Positions 40,506-50,741 of a stretch of DNA of 64,000 bases are shown piece after piece (the first letter of the stretch is position 1; each line of letters opens with the position of its first letter). The notes beneath the pieces were generated by a model. The model ran no database searches, was not told the origin of the DNA, and saw only the letters and a list, made by a program, of their open reading frames with translations. Both the position numbers and the translations under genes were made by a program. Origin of the DNA: Pseudoips prasinana (Eukaryota > Arthropoda > Insecta > Lepidoptera > Nolidae); assembly GCA_951640165.1 (NCBI GenBank), contig OX621266.1:992001-1056000 (forward strand). Reading direction: 5' to 3'.

Positions 40506-43200
40506 ATGGATAGTTTGACGATATTTTATGAAAATCGCGGGGGTATACGGACTAAACTTAATACTCTATATATGAATTTATTAGCGAATTGTTACGATAT
40601 TGTTATACTGACAGAGACATGGCTATCTCCACAGATACATGATGGTGAATTCATTGACGAGCGCTACGTAGTATATAGAGGTGATCGCGACCGTATCGCC
40701 ACTGGCAAAAAGGATGGTGGTGGAGTTGTCGTGGCTGTTTTAAAAGGATTGCGTTCCAGTTTTGTACCGCTTCATTTTACCACTAGCCCATACATAGAAC
40801 ACATTCTTATACAACTTCCTGGTAACAATAATCATAGTAAGTGCATTATTAGTGCAGTATATATTCCTCCCCGTTCTCCTGAAGAAGTATATGTAAACCA
40901 TTTCCATTTGCTACAAAGCACTTTAGACACAATAAACCCTAAGGATTTTTATTTATTTGGTGATTATAACCTACCTGAAATCACGTGGCTACCTAATTCC
41001 AATAGGAATACAATTGCCTTATTTTCTAATGGCATTAGTTCCTTATGCCAACACATGAGTAACTTTTTGTCTCTGCTTAATGCCATGCAATATCATAGCT
41101 TCACAAACGAAAAAGGCCGTATACTTGACTTATTAATTAGTAATACTGAATGCACTACATATACGCCGTCATGTATGCTCCTGCCAGTAGTCATGCATCA
41201 CCCCCCTTTCTGTGCGTCTATCATGTACAACTCTCCAAGTAAGGCTCTCCCGAAAGCTAAAATATCAAAATATAATTATTATAAATCAAATTTCGAGAAA
41301 ATTAATAATGATATATTGAAAATCAATTGGAATGAAACTTTCAAAAATCACTCAGTAGATCACTGCGTTAGTATATTTTATGATATAATTTTTGGAACTA
41401 TTAAAAATTATACCCCAATGACGCATCCTTCCGGGGTCTGGTTTTCTAAATCACTTATTAGAATATTCAATAACAAAAATAATGCCTGGATTAAATGGAA
41501 GACATATAAAAATTTATCCGATTACGAGCAATTCTCATTCCTTAGGAAAAGATTTCAAGTAGAGTGTTTAAAGTGTTACAGAAATTATATGAATAGTGTC
41601 GAAGAGAATATAAAAAAAAAATGTAAAAAACTTATTTACTTATGTCTCCAATAGAAAACAAAATACTGGGGTTCCGGCGACAATGTTCTATAAAAATGAC
41701 AATACCAATGAACCTGAAATGATATGTAATTTATTTTCTAATTTTTTTCAATCAGTTTATGAAACTTCTGTATTTGATAAAAATTAATGGTTGCCTCCAG
41801 CAGAGTATGCAGATAATTGCGTTGTTATTAACCGCATAAATTTTAGCCAGGATAAAATTCTAAAAGAGTTGAAGTCATCGGATGTGACAAAGGGTCCAGG
41901 GCCCGATGGGATACCACCTTACTTCCTTAAAAGGACAGCTAGCACTATATGCATTCAGCTTCACATAATATTTAATAAATGTATTGTTGGAGGCACTTTT
42001 CCTGAGATCTGGAAAAGAGCTAATATAACACCAGTACACAAGTCAGGTTCCAAACATGATGTCGAAAATTACCGCCCTATTTCTATTTTGTCTACCTTAT
42101 CCAAGGTTTTCGAAAGACTTGTACACAGTGCAATCTATCCAACGATCCACAACACCGTTTTAGCTCAACAGCATGGATTCGTTCGAAATAGGTCCACTGT
42201 TACAAATCTACTTGCCTTTACAGATTTTTTATTTAATAGCATGGATCAGCAGGTTCAAGTAGATGCTGTATACACAGACTTTCAGAAAGCCTTTGATAAG
42301 GTGGATCATGAGCTTCTTCTAAGCAAACTGGCGTATAATGGTATTCGCGATGATTTACTGCGCTGGCTTACTTCATATGTTACCAATAGGACACAAAGGG
42401 TAGTGATCAAAGGGTATCAATCTAACTCGGTTACTGTCCCTTCTGGCGTGCCTCAGGGTTCCATTTTAGGTCCCCTACTCTTCATTGTCTTTATCAATGA
42501 TATAGGGAAGTCTTTTGTACACTCAAAAATTTTACTATATGCTGATGATTTAAAAATTTATAAGACTATTCGTAACCATAATGATTGTATTCTATTACAA
42601 GACTACCTGGATAGATTCTCTGAATATTGCGTTAAAAATAAAATGTTATTAAGTTTACCGAAGTGCGTAACTATCACATTTACGAAAAATAAAAATATTT
42701 ATACACGCACATATAAACTGGCTAATAGTACACTACATAAAGTTTCGTCCGTAAGGGATCTTGGAGTTTTGCTGGACAGTAAGCTTCATCTCGATCAACA
42801 TATTGACAAAATTGTTAACAATGCTTTTCGTATGTATGGCTTCGTAATGAGAAGTTCAATAGAATTCAGATGTATTGAGACATACATACATTTATACAAA
42901 TCATTAATAAGATCCCAACTAGAATACGCCGTACTGATTTGGAACCCTTTGTATCAGAAATATGTGGACACGATGGAGAATGTGCAACATAAGTTCCTAA
43001 AATCAATGCATTATCGTTGTCGCCACAATTTAGTTTCCCATGATTTCCGCAAGAAAGATGTTGGATTTCTTAGTTTGAGAACAAGACGCCTTTATCTAGA
43101 AACCATGTTTCTCTATGACTTATGTGTCAATAGATATGACTGCTCAGAAATAACAAATAAGATAAGGGTGAATTTCAACAAGTCATTTTTATTTATCATT
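40506..43200 (+). pseudogene. LINE G ORF2: endonuclease and reverse transcriptase
   Basis: ATG at 40506 (MDSLTIFYENRGGIRTKLNT). The endonuclease shows ILTETWLSP, DGGGVVVAVL, VYIPPRSP and LFGDYNLPEITW. The usual SDHHPP is VMHHPP, so the catalytic Asp is lost. The frame shifts in an A9-10 run near 41611, and an in-frame TAA follows at 41788. The polymerase is then open (41791-43284): KGPGPDGIPPYFLKR, YTDFQKAFDKVDHELL, GVPQGSILGPLLFIVF, LLYADDLKIY (about 42535-42563). From about 43190 the residues no longer look like the family. Apart from one homopolymer indel, one stop and the endonuclease change, it is complete. Confidence 0.8.
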
Positions 43201-43284
43201 TCGGTGGAATTTTTTGATTTCAATGCTATTTACATATTTTTAGTGATAAATTTGTGGCGGTCCAAATACTCGGACCCCACCTGA

Positions 43285-43460
43285 AAGTTCGAGCGGAATC
43301 GCTCCGCTCAACGATGTGCGACCACACCGCAACTGCATTGGACAAACAAGTCCAAAGTCCGCCCTTACACGTGCCGCGCCGGCGCAGAGATCGAGGGAAC
43401 CGGTCGACGCGCATGGCAACGGCCCGACGACCGGCACACACTGCTTCGAGCTCGCGCGCT
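43285..43460. other. GC-rich block of unknown origin
   Basis: About 175 bp with much higher GC than either flank. It contains GAGCGGAATCGCTCCGCTC (an imperfect palindrome) and CGGTCGACGCGCATGGC. Frames are open on both strands, as expected from GC-rich DNA. I recognise no protein or repeat. Confidence 0.5.
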
Positions 43461-43576
43461 GTAAACTACTTGTTTTCTATACTTGTAATCATTATTGCTG
43501 GTGTAAATTAATAGTAAATCTTTAATCTAAATCTATAATAATACTCTTCATTCTTCGCCTTCATCCTTCTTTTATA

Positions 43577-44502
43577 TGAAAATGAAAATGAAAATGAAAA
43601 ATGTTTTATTTGTTATACAAGTAAATTTAACAACTAGTGATTGGAGTCTCCTTTTAAGCAAAAAAAAAGCCTGTGTTAGGAGACTCCGCTCTTCCAAAAC
43701 TTAAAATATTAACATAGATTACTTGTTTTAAATGTTATAAAGACAGGCGATTTTAAAAAAAAAAGAGAAAATTAAAACTAGACAAGAAGCATGCAAATGT
43801 GTGAGTGAGAGTAGGGGTGTGTGAATGTGAGTATGAGGGTGTGTGAATGGGACTATGACTATGAAGGTGTGAGAATGGGGGTGTGTGAGTGTGAATACTA
43901 AGGAGTGTTACTGTGAGTATAAAGGGTGTAAATGTGAATTTGAATGTTGAATGTGAGCATCTGTGTGTATGAAAGTTAAGTGATTGCGTGGGTTTGTTAA
44001 ATTTAATACAGAGTGAGTGTAAGTGGCAATGAATGAATCAGACTGTATACGACAAGTACGGAAGATTAAGTGTAAGGTTATATTTTATTCCAGTAGCTTC
44101 TCCGTGTCATCATAAGTAAGTGGTTTTATCCAATTACTTACTATTTTTTTACTGTCAGTTAATCGTTTATTGTATATGTAGATCTCTTTGTTTACTCGAT
44201 TGTAAAGCTGAGCTGAGCGTTTGTCGTATTGAATACGGGCGAGCTTGGTTTTAGTTTTAGGAACTTCAGCTATTATATCCTTTCTTCTTTTCAAGGTTAA
44301 GCTGGGATCAAAATTAAGAGTTTTATGTTTCCTGAGAATAGTTTTAATTATATATAGTTTGCGAACAGAGTGTAAATTACTTATTTGATAAAGACTTTGT
44401 GTAGGGTATCTTAGGTTTTTGAAGTACATTAATTTTATTAGAGCCCGTTGTCCCCGCTCCAGGTCTATGAATTTAGTCTTAGCCGCTCCACCCCAATATA
44501 TA
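43577..44502 (-). mobile_element. 5'-truncated LINE 3' end with TTTTCA tail
   Basis: Minus-strand copy: C-terminal ORF (44501-44085), then a 3' UTR with a GT-rich low-complexity tract (43797-43985), AATAAA near 43605, and a TTTTCA-repeat tail (43577-43600). Confidence 0.75.
44085..44501 (-). CDS. Reverse transcriptase C-terminus of a LINE (partial)
   Basis: About 139 codons open to the stop at 44085. It begins WGGAAKTKFIDLERGQRALI and continues LMYFKNLRYPTQSLYQISNL and VRKLYIIKTILRKHKTL. That is the region behind the thumb in Jockey-group LINE proteins, where 'QR..ik......RyPT..LY......vR.Lyi..' is conserved. The end is basic with NWIKPLTYDDTEKLLE. No catalytic domain. The frame is intact, so the copy is not old. 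Confidence 0.7.
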   Translation of the reverse strand: MYWGGAAKTKFIDLERGQRALIKLMYFKNLRYPTQSLYQISNLHSVRKLYIIKTILRKHKTLNFDPSLTLKRRKDIIAEVPKTKTKLARIQYDKRSAQLYNRVNKEIYIYNKRLTDSKKIVSNWIKPLTYDDTEKLLE

Positions 44503-44519
44503 TACCTATATACACACTA

Positions 44520-44710
44520 TCACCTGTATCGCACGCTTTGGATATCACTATAACGCGCACGGTACGGGTTCTATTCCCGTGCAAGTTAGGAATAAGTGCA
44601 CTGCCACTTATTTCTACAAATTAAACTTTAGCCTATTTTATAACATTGTGTGTGAGTGGACACCAAATATCATAAAAACTGACATAAATATTTAAGGATG
44701 AATTTTTAAG
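44520..44710 (+). repeat. Possible SINE head remnant
   Basis: GGGTTCTATTCCCGTGCAAG (44567-44586) is B-box-like with the sequence usually following it in tRNA-derived SINEs. No A box or tail seen. Confidence 0.35.
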
Positions 44711-44829
44711 AGTCCACTGAAATGAAAAATGTCTAGCGAAATGAAAAAAATGACCACCGAAATGATAGACTGTGCACCGGAATGAAATAAATCCACCTAA
44801 ATGATACAGCTAAGAACAACCGTGCTGGG

Positions 44830-45850
44830 CAGTCAGGGTTCCGTACTTTGTTAGTTTTGATATCCACAAATTTTAGATAAACACTGAGACAGGACAGTAC
44901 ACAGGTATTTTAATATCATTATTGATATACAGATATTACATTTAGTATTACCATATATCATTCTTTGCGGTTACAATATCCCCAAAATATGATATCAATG
45001 TAATGTTTATTACGATATGAATGAATTGTTTCTTCACTTATATAACCTTTGGTATTTTTTCTGGTTGTTGTTGGGTGAAAATGTTGGAAAACTTTATCGT
45101 AACTGCTGATAACCCCATACATAAATATTTTTATATGTTTAATGTGTTTTGAACTAATACTAATTTACTTAATATATTTTCAAAAGAGTTAACGAAGTGC
45201 GATTAGGAAGTTTAAAGTTTCTGATTAATATTATGGCTGCATTTGTAAGTTTTGTCATTAATTAATTAGTAATACATAATGTCTACCTATTGCACTTAGA
45301 GAAAAATGCTAGGTATAATTTAGTTAAATTGGTATCTAGACGAGACTAGTGTTTCTACAGGTATATAAGTAACGAAAAAATTTCAAAACACAATGAATGA
45401 ATAAGAAACATTATAAACATATCTAAGTAGTAATAGCTTAGTTCTTTTAATCCTTTTACATAAACGTATGAAACATAACAGAAACCAAATTGAGATCACG
45501 TTATTCTTAATTTACTACAACAATAGAGAAACGTATATATCTAAAAATAACGAAAACCAAAAGTTTTGTTCCACATAATTACTTATACATAACTGCGAAA
45601 GTATGAAGCTTAAAAAGATTGATTTTTCATCATGTTACTTTAAATCACACAATAATTTCTCAAATTCACTAATCAGCTTGTTTTTATGAGTGTAAATATA
45701 GGTTTTTAATTTATATATGTACCTACTTAACAAGTCTTCTTTAATTATTAGACCACAACACGTCTTTACTATAATTATTATAAACATCAGTTTTTTTAAT
45801 AAGTTTAATTATAGATTTATTTGTTATACCTTGTAAAATTTAGAAATTAT
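44830..45850. other. AT-rich interior, no gene
   Basis: No ORF over 60 codons with a recognisable domain, and no internal repeat. Confidence 0.55.
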
Positions 45851-45854
45851 ATAA

Positions 45855-46110
45855 AACTAGCTGTGCCCCGCGGTTTTACCCGCGTTAAATGTTATAAATT
45901 ATCACAGCTCCTTCCCTGTAGGTGATAGCGTAATAATATGTAGCCTATATGTTGACCCGACCTCTTAGTAATATTCATGCAAAATTTTAAGTAAATCCAT
46001 GCAGTACTTTTTGAGTTTAGCCCGGACATACATACAGACAAACAGACAAAAATTCTAAATACTATATTTTCACTTCCTACCTGCACATTGCTCGCTGGAG
46101 ATCTTGTAGC
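45855..46110 (+). repeat. RTE-type short repeat
   Basis: CTAGCTGTGCCCCGCGGTTT, then CATGCAAAATTTTAAGTAAA and TTTTTGAGTTTAGCCCGGAC, ends with a CATACATACAGACAAACAGA block. The same layout as 29095-29250. Confidence 0.6.
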
Positions 46111-46339
46111 CATATAGACATGACTGATCTGCTGTGTTACGTGAACTATCTGTAAATGATTGCTATCATATACTTAATTTAAAATTATTGACTCTGTCTC
46201 AAAATGAATAATGTTATTGTTTCAAAGTTTTTCCTTTGTATACCTAAATATAATCTAAAATAATAAGCATTCAGACAACCGATCGAGCATATATTGTGTT
46301 TGCCTACTAAATAATTACTCTAATTGGACCAAATCCCGT

Positions 46340-46825
46340 GTTCATGCCCGCTTGAGTATGTTTCGCCGGACCGTCTCAACTGGGTCGTGTTGAAACCGGT
46401 AGTAGATGAACCCACTGAGTTTGTTTCGCTGGGTCTTCTCAGTTGGGGCGCATTGGATCCGGTGGTAGCATTAAAGCGCGTCGTTATTAACACAAGGTCC
46501 GTCATAATAATAATACCTTTAATATAGACAGAACCATTGACAATATGTAGTAAAAATATTAGACTTAAACTAGATAATTAAACATAATCTCTTGACAATA
46601 ACTTGATACGAGCTAGCTAAATATCATTTCTGTAATAAAATAAATTTTATAAATGTTTTCATACAAGATTTACCTAAATATCTATGTTACTAGAAATAAT
46701 ATCTAATGTATACAACTATATTACTACAAACATGTTCTGACTATTTACAAGCGCTTTTTTAAAGTCTACGTGAATAAAAACCTTTTTTATTTTATTTATT
46801 TTATTTTATTTTATTTTGGTTTCGA
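46340..46825 (+). mobile_element. LINE 3' end with TTTTA tail
   Basis: Inverted relative of 37180-37500. It ends CTACGTGAATAAAAACC plus a TTTTATTTTATT tail (46784-46817). Its upstream part has a two-copy 63-bp repeat (46353-46475), GC-richer than the rest, absent from the other copy's visible part. Confidence 0.7.
46353..46475 (+). repeat. Two-copy 63-bp in-frame tandem repeat
   Basis: Units 46353-46415 and 46416-46475. In one plus frame they read EYVSPDRLNWVVLKPVV and EFVSLGLLSWGALDPVV, a diverged 21-residue repeat. Only a 67-codon ORF contains it, so coding is doubtful. Confidence 0.6.
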
Positions 46826-47299
46826 TATCTATTGTAGATCGCGCCCCAAGTATCGTTTTAAAAAATATTCAATGTACAGTTTTGACTTTCCTACTACGAT
46901 TTTAATATATGTATAGATATTATTTACTCATAATAAATGACATAAAAATAAAGGTAAGTAACTTACTTAAAATGAAGGTAAACCCTCGAAATTATTATTT
47001 TGTAGACAATTAGTAGGTATATGGTGGTGACTCACACACTCATCACATTGTCGTTGAGCCGAACAAATGTGTATGTAAAGTAAGTATATACATGTACTTA
47101 CTACATAAATATGTGTATACATTATATATCGTAAACACAAATATTACACAACAAATACACCCGAATAATCAAATCTACATTCTAGGTAAAATTACATTAC
47201 AAAACTATGACCTTGTATTTGACACAAGGATCTCTAAAACTATATGGTTTTATCATTTCGGAGATACATTTCATTCCGGTGGACTATAATTGGTATAAC

Positions 47300-47890
47300 A
47301 GTCCACCGAATCCACTGAAATGATAACACTGAGATGATAAAATACAGGTTAGTTCTACATTTAACTCCGAAATAAATTTATTGAAAATATATGAACACTA
47401 CTCAAACAAAACAGTACTTACGGCGAATTTAATACATAATTTTGAAACAAATTAAACGAATCTAGCACGAGTTATAACAGCCACCGAAATGAAACAATTT
47501 TTGTCCCCATATCACTGAAATGATAAACTTACTTTTTTGGTGGAAAACCGCAAGACATTGGGATCAGTGCGTTCATGCCGAGATCTTGAGCCGGACGGAT
47601 ACGAAGTGAGGAAATTTGATACAGGCCTAACAACGCAATCTTGACGTGGCTATTCTACTAAAACATACTGTCCTCTGAAATGATAACTTTTTTTCGGACA
47701 AAAGTTGAATGACTGTCAAATCCATGAGAAAGAAGATAAACAAACAAAGAAAGTTTTATTTGATCGAAAATATTATAATTTAATGATATCAAAATCGATT
47801 TAAATCCATATTACGAATGTATTTACAGGGGAAGGTATTTTATGAGAGGAATTGGGTTCAGGACAGGCCACCGTGATGATAAAATAACAC
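47300..47890 (+). repeat. Second copy of the AGTCCACYG / GAAATGA repeat, left end
   Basis: AGTCCACCGAATCCACTGAA starts at 47300, back to back with the right end of the first copy. CCAC(C/T)GAAATGA-type motifs recur near 47314, 47482, 47511 and 47675, and a weaker one near 47868. The right end is not visible; it may be replaced by the LINE end at 48030. Confidence 0.45.
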
Positions 47891-48029
47891 TTTGTAATTT
47901 TTTTTTCGGTCTATTAGTGGGTAGAAATGAATGATTTTTTTTGCCGAGGTAGAGAAGTACATTCGCTATCTAGAAAAAATGAGTAAAATTAAAAATCGGC
48001 ACATTGCACTACCGTTCTCAGGTATGCCG

Positions 48030-48535
48030 TTTATTTTTTTGGGTTGGGCAATTCACCCATAAGCTATATTGTTCCAAGAACTGTTATGAGACGGGAGGCG
48101 CGTGGATTTCCGCTTTTTGCGGTATCTTCTTGTCGCACTAACGCCGGGGTCCGTGCTCCTCTGCGTCGAATAGCCAGTAATTACAATACTTTTTTCTCCG
48201 ACCTTGATCTGTTCACACTGTCTGCTAATAAGTTTAGAAATTGTTTACTCCAGAAGATTAAAGAAATAGATCTGAACAATTAGATTTTTATAGACTCATG
48301 TAAGATAAAAAAATATAAATATATGTTGTTTTATATAAATGCCATTACTTAAATTGAATATGTTTAGCACTAGCTTCACTCGTGCTTAGTTAAGTAGTTC
48401 CATGTTAAGACTATTTTACTTAAGACGTGGATAACGATGTGGGTTACTCATTAACAAATCCTATAAACTATAACTTAGTTATTAAGAAAAGTGTGTAACC
48501 GTTTGTATTCCCGAACAAATAAATAAATAAAAGTT
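48030..48535 (+). mobile_element. 5'-truncated Jockey-group LINE, 3' end
   Basis: The open frame at 48044-48283 (MRREARGFPLFAVSSCRTN, then PLRRIASNYNTFFSDLDLF and LSANKFRNCLLQKIKE) is the C-terminal end of a Jockey-group polyprotein. The sequence ends in an AAATAAATAAAT tail near 48520-48533. No catalytic part. Confidence 0.7.
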
Positions 48536-48833
48536 CAGCAACAGGGTAACCATTCGTTACGTATTTAATGGATCGTTTTTCTAGATTTCCTAAAAACGAG
48601 GAATTGAAACAAAAAATGGATGAATATTGTTCCCGGTAAATAATAATCTGATATAGCAATTAACTGTTTTATTACAAATAACATTCACATTTGTTTCAGA
48701 GCTTTTGCACATTGACACAAAATACTATTGCCACTAAGCATACCTACTCGAGATTGTTGCCTCTTACAACAAACGATTTTTCCAACCTGTTTTAATGTAT
48801 ATTAGGTATTTTATTCCTACGAAATAATTGTCT

Positions 48834-49093
48834 GCTGTGTGGTGACGGCGACAAATATCAGAATCAGAATATCATCACCACATCTCATCCCGTGGGGGGT
48901 GTAGAAGTCGACCCGTGGGAATATCTACCGGAGGACGGGAAGCAGCTACCTTCTGAGTACTACGACCATCATACTGCGATCGCCAACCCGCCTGCCAAGC
49001 GTGGCGATTATGGCATATCTCCTCAAGATGATTCTTGAGGGAGGTTTGTCTAGCAGTGGACTTATTTAAGCTGTAATGATGATGATGATGATG
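48834..49093 (+). mobile_element. Internally deleted RTE derivative (SINE-like)
   Basis: The 5' about 200 bp match the start of the full-length RTE at 60628 (GCTGTGTGGTGACGGC, CATCCCGTGGGGGG, CTGCGATCGCCAACCCG). After a junction near 49037 the sequence jumps to the RTE 3' end (GAGG..TTTGTC.AGCAGTGGAC) and an ATG-repeat tail. An 11-bp target duplication AATAATTGTCT (48823-48833 and 49094-49104) proves insertion as a unit. Confidence 0.85.
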
Positions 49094-49104
49094 AATAATT
49101 GTCT

Positions 49105-50014
49105 ATTTCACTATATCTAACACTAAAACGAGGCTACGGTTTCCTCGTGTCAGTGTTTGTTATGAGTAAATAGGTAAGAAATAGACAATTGCTACACTCT
49201 TATAATAACAAAAGATATAAAATTATCTCAGTTGTTTAGATTAAGCCACTTAGAAGATATTTTCAATTAAGGTAGTGAGTATAGTACTATCCGTGGAATA
49301 AATTTAAAAATCGGGCCTGTAGTCTATTAGTGTTACCTGATTTTCACAATCTAATCTATATTGAATATATGTATTCAATAATTATCCTAGAATACTATAG
49401 CCGACTGACACAAAAGACTTGTTGCGAAAAAGAATATAAGTAAATAAAACATATAATATTCTTGAAAAGTATTTGGATACATTACGAATATATATTATTT
49501 GGAAAGTCTACTGCCTTTGTCCAAAATATCTACTACTACTCACACTTACATTAGGCGGGAATTGTACTATAAATAATTATATAATTTCCTAAACGTTTCA
49601 AAAATCTACAAATAATCTTGGTATAATTTAATTTATATTGCTTGCGTTATTATTGCATACAAAATAAAGAAAGTATAAGTAACGAAAACATCTCGAATAC
49701 ATATACCTAGGTATGCAGTGGGGCGAACAGTAACTTTAAAAGCACTGCACAGGTAGTATGATTATACTTCAAAAGTAAGTTTATTCATTCTCATAAAAAC
49801 AAAATTTTAAATTTGGCGCGTTAAAACACTCGCATAATTCCACGACGCATGGTCACTCTATTAGAAGGAGATGCCATCCAATACAGCGACTTCTTGCTCG
49901 GGCCGTTTTTGCTCCCTCAGTGCGCAATCTTGTTATATTATAATATCTTTGCCCTGCACTGGGTCACAGAGTACATTATACATTGGTAATCGTACTAAAA
50001 TTGTAATATTTTAA
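49105..50014. other. AT-rich DNA, no gene
   Basis: No coding or RNA feature recognised. A slightly GC-richer patch at 49840-49925 has no open exon with splice sites. Confidence 0.5.
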
Positions 50015-50094
50015 GAGGCCTATTACAGTCCACTAGCGCCGCCAATCGAAAAAATGTCATAACTCGTAAATAGAATCAAAAATACCAAATATGA

Positions 50095-50369
50095 AGAAGA
50101 AGAAGAAGTACACTTTATTGCAAAAATAAGTAAAACATAACAATGGTTACAAACAAGGACATAAACTTATTATGCAACTGGCGGCCTTATCGCTAAAAGC
50201 GATCTCTTCCAGGCAGTTGTGCGTTGAATGGACCAGAATTGAAAATAACCTGATGAAGGTAGCAGAAGATGTACTAATTGCAATTAGAAGTTATTAATCT
50301 AAATTAATCTAATATTACGTACGAATACGTAACTAGAGTCATACGACTATACATATACATAAATAGATA
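50095..50369 (-). mobile_element. 3' terminal part of LINE F
   Basis: Minus-strand 3' UTR with the conserved hairpin, AATAAAGTG near 50115, and a TTC-repeat tail. It is the missing end of F (55291-58117), which stops early in its 3' UTR where E begins. Tetranucleotide (TATC/TATG) sequence on both sides of E supports this. Confidence 0.65.
50180..50212 (-). other. Conserved 3' UTR hairpin of LINE F
   Basis: On the minus strand stem ATCGCT / AGCGAT with loop TTT, framed by CTGGAAGAG and AAGGCCGCC. Confidence 0.7.
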
Positions 50370-50456
50370 CATAGATAGATAGAATACTCTTTATTGTACA
50401 CACTCAGGCGGAAAGAAAATACATCGGATATAATATAAAGAACATAAGGTACAATG

Positions 50457-50489
50457 GGCGGTCTTATCGCCTTAAGCGATCTCTTCCAG
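50457..50489 (-). other. Conserved 3' UTR hairpin of LINE E
   Basis: On the minus strand stem ATCGCT / GGCGAT (one T-G wobble), loop TAA, framed by CTGGAAGAG and AAGACCGCC. Confidence 0.7.
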
Positions 50490-50741
50490 ACAACCTTTGG
50501 ATGGATAGGAACTGAAAGTAAAGTAAACAGTAGCAGGTGTGCAACAAATAAATTATACTAAGGAACTATGATAAATATATTGCATACCAAAAACTTAGTA
50601 TGACTTCACAATTAACGTATGTTAATAAACATATCATACACTAATTATATATACACATATAATATATATATATACATACATACATACATACATATATATG
50701 ACAATAATAAATATATAAATATTATATTCAAGTGTAAGAAA

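Larger units (their letters stand above)
39180..43200 (+). mobile_element. Jockey/CR1-group LINE G, near full length
   Basis: A two-ORF element: ORF1 (39240-40261) with a baculovirus-FP-like C-terminus, and ORF2 (40506-about 43200) with endonuclease and polymerase. The coding end loses homology near 43190, and no proper tail follows. A GC-rich block (43285-43455) lies there instead, so the 3' end is probably replaced. tRNA-like sequences sit immediately upstream. Confidence 0.75.
44711..47285. mobile_element. Putative DNA element with AGTCCACYG termini and iterated GAAATGA motifs
   Basis: The left end AGTCCACTGAAATGAAAAAT (44711 onward) matches the inverted right end AGTCCACCGGAATGAAATG (ending 47285). 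Inside the left end five CCACYGAAATGA-like motifs repeat every 19-21 bp (ATG at 44722, 44741, 44762, 44782, 44801). Two occur inverted at the right end. The interior holds no transposase; it contains the repeats at 45855-46110 and 46340-46825. A second left end begins 14 bp further on (47300). No target duplication is clear. Confidence 0.5.

Noticed and set aside
43226..43525. Overlapping ORFs in the GC-rich block after LINE G
   Set aside because: Open in three or more frames because of base composition; no conserved residues.
44714..44812. Short direct repeats with about 20-bp period, resembling a tiny CRISPR array
   Set aside because: Repeats are degenerate and only about 12 bp, there are no distinct spacers and no cas genes, and the context is eukaryotic. 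They fit the subterminal motifs of a DNA element.
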